A stretch of 64,000 nt of DNA from Planococcus citri. Its lineage: Eukaryota; Arthropoda; Insecta; Hemiptera; Pseudococcidae. Within the stretch, counting starts at the first letter, position 1. Every line of letters begins with the position of its first letter. Where the stretch lies: positions 56,268,836 to 56,332,835 of the forward strand of contig NC_088681.1 of the NCBI RefSeq assembly GCF_950023065.1, given 5' to 3'. Shown in pieces: positions 22,801 to 34,800 of the stretch. The notes under the pieces are model-generated. The model was given only the letters and a program-made list of their open reading frames with translations, was not told the origin of the DNA and did no database searches. Made by a program: the position numbers and the translations under genes.

Positions 22801-25800
22801 TTAGTCAAATAGGTAGGTAGTGAAAAAATAAAAAAATTAAATGCGCAAAAAACCTTCAAATCATTGAAAAAAGGGTTTATTTTTGATGAAATTAAAAAAT
22901 ATTTTGCACCATGTACAAATTTTTTTTGAAATTTTAATTTTTTTGAAAAGATCTGATCTGGTCTTATCTGATCTTCTTATCAATACCGCTTTCCTGAAGA
23001 AGCAAAGATTGGTCAGATCAATTAAAAAATGATAAAAACAAAAAAAAATTTTTAAAAACAGAAAATAAAAAAATAAAAAAAAATTGAAAAATTGAAAATA
23101 AGAAAATGAGAAATGAAAAAAATAAAAAATAAGTAGGTATAAAATAAAAAATGAAAAAATTTAATCAAATTAAAATCCAAGGGGTAGGGGGTTAAGAATA
23201 ATTTGGAAGGTAGTGATTTTTTTAAAGGTATATAGTAAAAAAGTGGGGAAAAGGTAGTACATACCTAATTTTCGGTCAAAAAAATCCCTGTAGACACCTC
23301 CAAATAGATCTGATCAGATCTATATGTTAGGTACCAAGTCCGAAATTGTACAATTCGGGGTTGGTACAGCCAATTTTGTACCATTTCCGAAGTGTCCGGA
23401 CCAAGCGTGAATATTACTTTTTCATCGGACTTGGTTTGTACCATGCCCGGAGGGTCCGGACACTTCGGAGATGGTACAAAATTGGCTGTACCAACCCCGA
23501 ATTGTACAATTTCGGACTTGGTACCTAACATATACATAATGAAACATATCCATATCTACTCGTATTTAGTGATCAATCCAGCTATTTGGCAGAAATGATT
23601 GAATCTGATCAGGTGTGATCAGATCTGAACCCTAATCTGACTGGATTCAATTCAAAATAGTCAGACCAAATAAAATCAAGAGAATGCCCTGATCTGATTC
23701 TTGATCTGATTTAGTGTAATAAGATCTGATCAAAAAAATTCAGAAAAAATACAAAACTGTGGTATGACATGTCATTCATCTATCGAGAGAATAATATGGG
23801 ATTAGATCAAATCAGGAAAAAAAATCTCTATCTTAGCAAACCTGCTTTAATAATAGTGCTGATCTGAAAAGAAAAAATCTACCTAGGGCAATAAAATGAT
23901 GAGATTTCAGTAGAATCCAATTTGGTCCAAGCATTTATCAGATGAGAGTGAACAGCTGATGTTATTTGATCTGATCAGATTTGGGCAGACCTGTTTAGAC
24001 CCATTTGATGAGATTTGATCAGATCCAGTTTGGACTTACTCTGATCAGACTTGATCGAAAATCAGATCAGATCAGATCTAGCTAGGCATTCATTGGATCC
24101 GATTTTTTTGATATTGATGATTAGTTCATTTTTACCGGAGATAGTCAGATCCATCCAAATGTTTCGAAGTTGGCTGATTTGATAACCTCACTTATCATCT
24201 AAACGAATAAAATTTCCGCTCAATGAAAAATGATGAGGTTTTATTAAATCTGATCAGATCTGTTATGACCCATGGGATTAAAATCAGATCTGACTAGATT
24301 AGATCAGATTTGGACATTCCCAGAATCCAATTCGATTCGAGCGCTGATTTCAACTGATCACATTTTCAATTAGGGTACCCAAGTGATCAGATCTGCTCAG
24401 AACAGACCTGTATGATCCGACTATGTTTGTTCAGATCAGGTCCAGACGTTTCGTTTATTCGATTCGATCCGAGCACTAATCTGAGCTGATAAAATCTCTC
24501 ATCAGAAGAAAAGGATCACAATATCTCATTCATTATATATGATCAGATTAAAAATTATAAAATCTCTTTTCCAAAGAAAGGTTTTAATCATGGATACCCG
24601 ATGCCTAAGAGTTCAAACATAATTAGAAAAAGTCTGACAAAATATCAAAGGGTAGGTAATTTTTTGAAAGTTTGATCAAATTATTTTTTTCCAAAACTTG
24701 AACTTGGAAAATTTCAGAAACTGATGATTAAACCAGTACCTGCCTATCTAATCAGGTACCTACATTATTATTGCTTTCATCAGCAGACCCAATCTCCCCC
24801 CCCCTGGGTTCGCAATTATAATCCTAGAATAACTCAAAAAAGAGGAAATGACACCGATATTCATAGAGATATGTAATATATTTCAGAAAATCTCACCTCG
24901 AGTATTTTTTAAATTTCCAGGTGGGATTCATTGTTCGAAAACGAAGCCAGCAGAGATATGGAATTCGTAGTCGGGCCCGAATGGGACCAATGGAGGTTCC
25001 CGGCTCATCAAGCTGTTATGTGTAACAATGAGGTCTTCAGAGCCATGCTGGAAGGCCCATTGGCCAATGACGAGAAAACCATCGTTATCGAAGACGTAGA
25101 CGGAAGAGCATTTAATCTTCTTTTGAGGTAAGTTGACAAATTATACCAGTACATAGCATAATTTGCCTATACATACTCTCGTATAGACTTGCCTCATCGT
25201 ATTGAACTTTAAAGACTTTTTTTTCCTTCTCAAAATGTATCTTATTATCCGTTAAGAACACTCTCATATAATGATACTGTATGGAGAAGAGGTTTTGTCA
25301 TAAATAAAAGGTTTATTGATACGTGATATATGGCCGAGCCGAAAAAAGAACTACGCGTATTTATCCATAAAATTAGCATAGCATTACCATAATTAACGTT
25401 TGTTTGCGAATTAACTGTATTAACAAATATGTCATGTGTCAACATCGGGAAATCGAAGAGTATCTCAAAGAGGCCGATTTGTCTTGTATTTTGTATGTAC
25501 CTTACCTACCTATAGGTATTACAGACAGCGATTATGCTTAGGTACTTTTTTTTTCTTATATTCTATGTAGTTACTTATTTAGGTACGTGTTGAGTGATTT
25601 TTTTTGCGTTGTCTTTTATCTCGCGTTACATTGGTTGAAAATTTGTCGATGGAATGTGTTTAGCGAGATGATCCTGTGACTGGATTTTTGTGGTTCGGAG
25701 AGGAAGTTGATTTATAAATTTCGGATTCAATTCATCGAGCTGAACTGCTCTAAAACGTAATTTTTTGCAATTAGGTGTATTGGTAGGTATTTTCATTCCA

Positions 25801-28800
25801 TTTTCACTTCAGGTAGACACCTACTAGGCTACTACATACTTGGTCATTTGATTGAAACTTCAAGCTATGATTTTCATCATTCATCGAATGAGAGATTCAA
25901 AGATCAATCTATTATTATAAAAAATCGTTTTACACAGTCTAAAAATTTTTTCTATGAGCAATTTTTTTGGTTGTTCGCGTACCTGGGTCTTCTGTTGTTA
26001 TTTACCTATATGTGCCTTTCCCATTTTCTCAAACCTTTTGGACATCATTTTGCTGCGAAATACAGTCAAATTGTAGCTGAGACGAACAATTTTGAAAAAA
26101 ATCGTTAAAAACAAGGAAATGTTTGAATCATTCAAATGAATGACCATGACCCATCCCATAGTACTCGAGTGGATGAACAAAAAATGGCATTATGACAAAT
26201 TTGGGGGGGGGGCGAATTTGATTCAAGATTTCCAATTTGGTCGTGCCGTAGATTTTGAAAATTTTGAATTTTTTTCAAATTGTGTTTGCACCTTCAATTT
26301 TGAAGGTAGGCAATTTGTCATAATAACACTAGGTATATTTTGTTCGTCCACTTGAACATTATCCGGGTTAATGAAGTCATTTCAATGAATGCAAACATTT
26401 TCTTACCATTCTTACCATCTATCTGTAAATCGAAGAAATTACACCATTTTTGAGCAAAAATTGACCAATTCTGAAAAATTTGCCGAAATATTAGGCCTAA
26501 GACGACATTTCAGTAACTCATAGTATTCAAGTGGACGAACAAAAAAAAATCCTTATGACAAATTGCCTGCCTTCAGAATTGAAGGCGCAAATACAATTTG
26601 AAAATTCAAAAAGTTCAAAATCTAGGGCACGACAAATTTGGAAATTTTGAATCAAATTCGCCCCCCCCCCCTCCAAATTTCGAAGATGGGTAATTTGTCA
26701 TAATGCCATTTTTTGTTTATTCTTTCAAATACTAAGTATTTGTATAGGCACTTCTTAAGAAACTCTTAAAAACCAAAAAAATAAGTACCTAGGTTTTTTC
26801 ATGCAGTAAACCCCTGCTCATGTAGAAGAACTGTCTGCAAATTACTACATATTTCGAGAATCACTTTGTTATTATTTAATCATGTTTAGTACAATATTCA
26901 ATATTAGGTACTTTACTTCAAGTAAGTAATTTTAAAAGTTTTTTGAAAAAATTACTAATGACCAAGTTGCTGTTGAGTGTGAAAGGAGGAGTATCGATAA
27001 GGCCATTTTTTGGGCCCGGACAGTTATCGACTCGACCACTCTTAAAATGTTGTAATAAATATACCAAATACGAATCCGTGGTTAGTTGACCCAAAATGAC
27101 CACTTTTTGGGCTCCAGGGGTTCCCAAAGTTGCGAATAAAGAAATAATTTTACGAACCACTGAGTATTATTTTCAAAAACTTTTTTAGCGTAATATATCT
27201 GTTTGAACCTGATAAACGTCATGCGAGATGATTTTTCTATTTTTGACCCTCGGCGGGGACAGAAATTGGGAGGTTTTGATTTTTTGAAAATTTTGGAACC
27301 ACAACTTTGGACCTACCCCTTTGAGCCCCGCTAAAAAGCCTTTTACAGTTAATTAGTATCTGAAAGAGGCCCATCTTACCAAATTTTGAGCCCAATAAAA
27401 TTTTGCGCTGGTACTCAAAAATCCAATTTTCCAATTTTTTGCAATTTCGATATTTTGGGAACCCCTGGAAAACTAGAAACCTGCGGTTTGCGCCAAACGT
27501 AACGTTTTGAGGTACATATTCAATTATCCAAATGAAAAAGTTTACTTAAACTCCCTGCATATTCGTAATTTTGAACCCTTATTTTAGAGCCCCCCACTTT
27601 TGGCACCCCTAAAAAAGGTGTTTGTGCATATTTTTTCAAATAATTTGGAGAATTTACATTTGAAACGCTTTAGCAAGTACTCGATAATTTTTCATTTGAT
27701 TTCTCCTGTAACTTTCAAAATTTGAGCTTTTTGGGGTCAAATTCTGACATTTTTACTTCGTTAAAATCGTAAAAACGTTATTTTCACGTCTTTTCGAAGA
27801 GTTAAATCTTAGAATTTGACCCAAAATAGCTGAATTTTGAATGTTACAGGAAAAATCATATGAAAAATTATCGAGCACTTGCTAGTGTGTTTCAAGAATA
27901 ATTTCATTTTTTGGACCCATTTTTTCGAAAAATTGTCGCTCTCGTTTCGCTCAAGCAGTATAATTTCATCTTCATTTTCATATAATCTTCGCACATCACG
28001 AAACGTTTTCGAAAATTACCTCTGATTTCAATTTTTTCATGCCAAGAAATTAAAAACGACAAAAAAAACCATCTCCAATCACCATAAAATGTAATTTAAG
28101 CAAAGATGCAGCTTACCGTGGTGGGGTAGGGTGGGGTAGGGTTTAGTTTGTCAATGTGCATTTTGCATTCCCCAGGAATCCAGCCGTTGAAACGATTTCG
28201 CGATTTGTGGTAGGGTCAGTTGGGTATTCAAACTTTCACAACTTCAAATTAATCTTTTCTACTACTTATTGAATTTGGTTATTTTATTTATAGGTAGGTA
28301 TTGTAAAAAGTTGAAAGTTCAAATTTCAAAATGGCGCTGTGAGTGGGAGCTACCATTTAAAATTCTGAAAAATTTCCATAGATGTACTTTTTGACGCTTT
28401 TTTGAAATATTTAAGTTTCGAGATGGGATCTCTCAATGGAGGGGGAGCACCCCCACCCTACATTTTGGGTGAAACTTTCGAAAGAAAATCTGGAGCATGT
28501 GATATATCGAATTCTATGTTTCTGGTGATGCTGAACACGAATATGACGTCAGATTTTTGATAGGACCCCATCCATGGCCCCCAGCACCTCCCTAAAGGGG
28601 GTAAAAGTTCAAAAAAGTGTTTTGTTCGTGCGACACATGAAATAGTATGTTTTTGGTGACGCTGAACACGAATTCGACGTCAGATTTTTGATTGGACCCG
28701 TCCACGGCTCCCAGCACCTCCCCAAATGGGGGTGACCCCCAAAAAAATGGTTACATTCGTGTGACACATGAAATAGTATGTTTTCGATATCGCTGAACAC

Positions 28801-31800
28801 GAATATAGCCATAGTTTTTTAAATCGACTTCATCCATGGCCCCCCAGAACCTCCCCCAATAGGTAAAAGTCCAAAAAAATTGCTGGGGGCCGTGGATGGG
28901 GTCATTGGGGTCCAATCAAAAATCTGACGTCATATTCGTGTTCAACGTCACCAAAAACATAGAATTCGATACATCACATGCCCCCGATTTTCTTTCGAAA
29001 GTTTCACCAAGAATTGTCTATGACAAAAAGCGTAATTTTCTTGTTTTATTCATTAAGTAGGTAATTTTTTTCGTTTCTTTTTTATATTTCTCACTTTTCA
29101 TTCATCTATCAATTCCCATCATTTTTTTATGCTTTCATTTTTTCTATTATTATTTTTACTAATATTATTATTCATCAAGTATTCATTTTCCATTCTTTTT
29201 AATTCTTCGTTTTATTTCACTTCAAGTATCACGTCTTGGGGGAAGGGAACTAATGACAAATGTAGGGAACGGTCAGAACTGTTGGCCGACGATCATGAAC
29301 AATACTTGGCCTATGTGTTGCACATGGAAAATCAACTGGCAGCTGATTGTATTAGGTTTTTCTGAAATGAGTTTAATTTGGAGATTATTGAGGGGGCAAC
29401 GGTGTACGCAATTTGGAAAAACTCATTTTTGACCATGGTTTTTGGTACCTACAACTTTTCAAGGCAAACAAAACAGGTTCTCTCATAAAATAGACTATCT
29501 ATAAGATTGAAGGCTCTACAGGCAAATCAATGTTCCAGGGTATCCCAAAATTTCTATGAACTATTGTTTCCAGCTCTTTCAATTTCAAACGTAGACAATA
29601 TCACGAAAGAACATTTTTTATTCGACTTGAAAAGTTACACCAGAATTTACCTCCAAAATTGACAAAAATTCAATTTTTGAAAATTTTGAGAAACTTGCAA
29701 AAAAAATATTCTATTCGCAAAATATGGTTGCCTGTAGTGCCTTCAGTTTCACAGATAGGCAATTTTGTAAGAGACCCTTTTTTATTCATCATGAAAAATT
29801 ATGCCAGAATCCATGGTCAAAAATTGGATTTTCGAAAATCCATACACACTCCTGCAATCCTGCATCTTAAATTTCCAGATTAGACTCATTTCACTTCAGG
29901 AAATTTTCAAAGTTTTTTGAAAAAATTACAAATGACCAATAAGTTGCATGTTGAGTATGAAATTTATTCCAATTGCTGAGAGCAGTCAGGTTTTCTCTAC
30001 AGGACGTGATGTTCAGGGAATATTCAGGAAAAACTGTTGGAAATTTTATTCACAATACCTAGCTAGGTATTCTTGTGTAAAGTGAAAAAATTTCGCAAGA
30101 CCAATTGTTTTTCATATAATTTGTTATTCTGAGTAAGCTATGCATGAATCTACCTAGTTTAATCAAATGTTCACTAATCAGTGCATTTGTTTTGTGCTTT
30201 TTTTCCACAGATACATGTACGGTCAAAAAGTGGAATTCAGAACATACGATCAAGCTTTAGCCACCATTTACGCAGCTAACAAATACCTGTGCCCCGAATT
30301 AGTGAAAACCTGCGTCATTTATCTGGATAAAGAAATCAATAACGAAACTGTCATATTCATCTATCGTCAATTACGGTTATTCTCATCCACCTTTGATAAT
30401 TTACCATCGGATAAGCCTTTCGATTTACCCTCGGCTCCCCCCGAAGAAGACGAAAAGGGTAATCCGATCCAACCAGTTGGAGGGCAGAATGACCAAAGTG
30501 GCACGCTTATGACTCGTTATTGTAATTCGTTGATGTACAATTGCTTGCATTATATGGATACAAATGCGGAAGATTTATTGACCACTGATGCTTTGGAAGA
30601 TCTGAATCAGAGCCAGTTGTACGATATCGTGACTCGAGATACTCTACGTAAGTACCTACTTCACTCTTATTCAATTATACGTACCTATCTTAGTATTTAT
30701 AAAGCTTATTATGTAAGTGCATGGGTATACTTATTCAATTATTAGGTATTCATTTTTATGTAGGTACCTACTAGAAATAGATTTCAATTTGAAATCTTTT
30801 TAAAAATTTATACCAACTCGATGTACCTATTTGGTTGGTAATTTTTTCTGAAATGCCAAATTTCCGGATTAAATGTCTTCCAAAAAGAGGAAAACAAAAT
30901 TTTTTAGCTACTTTTATCAAATTTCAAGCCTCATTCACTCTTTATTAAAAATTCAACTTATCAAAAATAACTCGAGGAAAATTATAGAAAATAGAGAGAA
31001 AAAACATTAAAGAGGGAGAGATTATGCATCCCCTCCCTTTACTATAGAAAAAAATAAATTTCTGTGGCTCATTTCTAAAAATAAATTTTAAAAATTACTT
31101 ATCAAGTTGAAAAACATGGTGGAAATTTCATTCTGAAGAATCGAAGAAATGGCTGTAGGTATTTTGAGTTGACTAATGGAAATGCAGCGTTGGATATTTC
31201 TGATTTTGGTTCCCTCGACGATTTTTGATTCGTTCGGTTTCGTTCTTTTGGACAGATGAAGGAACGAGTTGACAACGAAAATTCAATTCTGAAACTACCG
31301 TAAAATTTTACCAATGTAATGAACAAAAATATGTAAATTATTTCTGAAAATGAGAGAACTTTTTGAGTAAGAATATTTTTTAATACCTTTTGAAGAATTT
31401 TAAAACTTTGAAAATTCTGGCTTGAGCATATTCGCCTTCATGATTGAATAAAGTTTTTCCACTCAAAATTCGAATCAGGAAGTTGGCTTTTGGATATTCT
31501 GGAAGATTTGACCAATCTGCAGGTAGTTTGAAAGGTTCCAAGGAATCATTGAAGGCTCAGGCTCCATAATGATGATCCAAAAAGTAACAGCAATCTGGAA
31601 TGAGTGTTGAAGTGTCATCAATTTTGAATTATTATTACCTACTTGATCATCTTGATATAGATACCTTTGTTTGAAATACTTACTCATTTTGATACAATTC
31701 GACGCTTATTTTCGATTCAAAACGAAATTTTAAACGTTACTTTTTCAATACGGATTATCACGAAGAACTATAAACATTTTGAAAATTTCAACTTTAGTGC

Positions 31801-34800
31801 GCCACTGATGAAAATGCCATACTCATCTACGTAGGTACCTTCACATAATATCTGTTATAACCACAAATAAAACTCTTTCTGGCATCCATACCAAAATGCA
31901 ACAGACTTGCTGGGTTTTTTCTGAAATTAAAAACACCATCTATGTATGTACTATACACAACTACTTTAATTGTCATATTGCTCTGTGAACGAATTCGTTG
32001 CCTTCCCTTGCCTACAAAAACTGATGCAACCTGTATGGTACCTACCTATCTATATATTGGTTCTGTGAAATGTGTGTTTAATGTATTCACAGTCACAAAG
32101 GCTATGCTGTTCCCATTAGTCATCTTCATTACTCTTATTTAAAAAATATTTACCTATCGTATGTAAAAAAGTACTATCTGTATAGGTATCGTTAATTGCA
32201 GCACAGTTGTTAGGAGTGGAAGATCAGAGGAAAGGGAGAGGGAGGGGGAGAGAAAAATATGGTTGGGTTTTATTGTTTTCACTTTACTTACAGACATTTT
32301 AAAAGCTGTAAAAACAGTTCTGGTTTCCTGTATCTAGTATTTCAATAATTTTTTTTTTGTTTTCAAAATAGCTCGAAGTAATGATTTAATAGATGATGTA
32401 GAAAATTGAAAATTTGGTCCCCACTTGATTTTGCATCATTTAAGTAGAAAATTTTCCATTCCGGATAGTCAAATTATTTTCCAACCCCGCAACCCCTCAT
32501 TTTTAGGGGGTTTACGTCATCTCCGGCTGCGTTTGAATGATCCACTTGAAACTTGGTATGCAATAGAAGTACATACCTACTTCGAGGGTGAATGCACTAA
32601 ATTTTTTCAAATTTTTTTGACCTCGAGAACGACTTTGAAATTTACTTTGAAAACTTCAAATCAATAAATAGAGGGGTACAAAAAAAATCTCCAAAAATAT
32701 TTTTTCGTTTTTTGCGTAGGTATCTATATTTTCTATGGGTTACCTGATGATTTTTTTAAAAAAGATTTTTAAAGTGATGGGTGATGCTGATGCTCCATCG
32801 TCATTACACCATTTTAAATCTACCTATTTAAACGAAAGCAGGCTCAATTTGAGACCCTTAAAATAAAAGTAAACCTGTCGATACATTTTTCCGCGGCAAA
32901 GTATTGTTCAAGATTTAAGAACTGCCAATTTGAAAAAAATCAGTTTATTAGCTTCAATTGGTGTCGAACTGTCGAATGAAAATTCATAGAACTTTGCAGG
33001 GGATCCAAAAAAAATGATTTTTAGGGCATATCTTGACTCCTAAATTTTTAATGTCGATTTTAAGACCTCTTACTCCAAATTTGGAATTGGCCTCTCACTA
33101 CATTATTATTCAAATAAAGTACCTATACTTACTCTTTGAGAGCTTTTGATTGAAAAAAAAATGTACTTCCTAGCTTTAATAAGGTTCAAATGATAATTCG
33201 TAGAGCCTTCGACGTTCACTTTTATTCATAATAATTTTTGGTTGGTTGGTTGGGGGGGAGGGGGCTCAAAAATTCGAAATATTTGGTTTTTTGGGCATAA
33301 ATCGAGCTTGATGGGACCAAATCGGTTCAAATTTTAAACTTAAAATTAAAATGCAATTTAGAAAAAAAAAACAATTTTTAAAAATTTTTCATGTTAATTT
33401 TAGGACTTTCTCCAAATTTGGGGCCTTTAAAATCAGAATTGGTCCCTCACTATATTTGTAGAAGCAAGTACACGTTGAGAGCTTTAGATTGAAAAAAAAA
33501 CAGCTTTCTGGCTAAAATAGGGGCTAAATAAAAATTTGTGTCTAAATTCTAAAATTAAGAACATTCGACTCGAAAAAAATGAATTTTAGCCCATTCCAAA
33601 ACATCTAGCGAGTTTTTACTTAATCGTCTGAAATAATTTTCAATGACTCAAGAAAGGCCAAAAAGGAACTTCCATTCTATATTGTAAACTCTTTTCGACT
33701 TAATAGCCTGCAGCTTTGAAATTGTTGTGCTCAGTGTACAATTGTACATTTATAAGAAATCTACTCATTAATTGAAGAATTTGTTTATTCGTTCCTTTTA
33801 AACCCTGATTTTCGAATTTAAGATCACTCTTGGAAGGTGGAAGAATTACAGACTTATTTATAGAAAAAATTTCTGTTTTCGAACCGTGCTAATTTCAAGT
33901 TTTTTGAAATCAGTCAAAAGTTTTCAAAATAGGAATTTCAACAATCAACATGCTAATTCTTGTAAAAATTTGATTTTTGGGGGGGCTGTCCTGACCACAA
34001 TTTAATGTTGCCTTAGTTTTAAAAACTCTCAGCTATGGGCCTTCATCTTTTCAAGGGCAAAGAATGTGAAATCCCTGAATCTCCCCACCCCCTCCAAAAC
34101 ATGAAAAAATATCTCACCGTTTGAAATTTCAGGAACCAAAATTCATTTATTGAATTTCAGAAAATTTTTGAAAATCAAACAGTCAACTAGGCAAAAAACT
34201 GTAGGTATTTCTACAAGTACCTAATTGAGCTGAAGAACCTAAATATGCATTTTTGCCCCCTTTCTTACATCTCTAAAATAATTGAAGCAGTTTTGAGCCA
34301 TTTTGAGCTATTTTGAGCTGTTCGGAAGACTCCAGAAAATTTTTGGAAATGGCAATCTCAACGAAATTTTCTTGTACATCTAATCTAAGCAGGTAGGTAT
34401 AGAAGGTTGAAGCTTATTTTCAACCTCGTAGGTCAATATTTTTGGCAAACTGGAATTTCTAACCATCTGCTGGAGGATCCAGAACTACTCGAATCCCTTT
34501 TCAAATGATCTACCCACGAGGTTAATAAGTGTGATGCACACTAAACTTTTGCTTTCAAAAAAATTAAGAAAAATTTCAAAGAAATAAGTAATAATTTTCA
34601 AGAATTAGCTGGAGGTTCTATACTTAAAGCTCATAAATACTCTAAACCTTTCAAAACTACTTTCACTTGATGTTTGGGTGGGGGGAGGGGGAGAATAGGA
34701 GTTCAAAAAATAAAAATATGTAGCTGTTATTCAACACTACAGCTTTCTGAACCTCGATTAGATGAAATTTCGATTTTTTTTCATCGTTATGATCCTTTAA

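Larger units (their letters stand above)
25128..30210. other. BTB intron 2 (~5.1 kb)
   Basis: Non-coding interval holding paired MITEs, a hAT-type MITE, a fragment of the CAGTGG MITE family (27,890-28,050), a small GGGGTAGGGT repeat (about 28,120-28,142) and a complex foldback (28,400-29,010). No nested gene was recognised. Confidence 0.7.

Noticed and set aside
23265..23598. Overlapping frames on both strands with similar peptides
   Set aside because: Mirror images produced by the foldback arms at 23321-23534.
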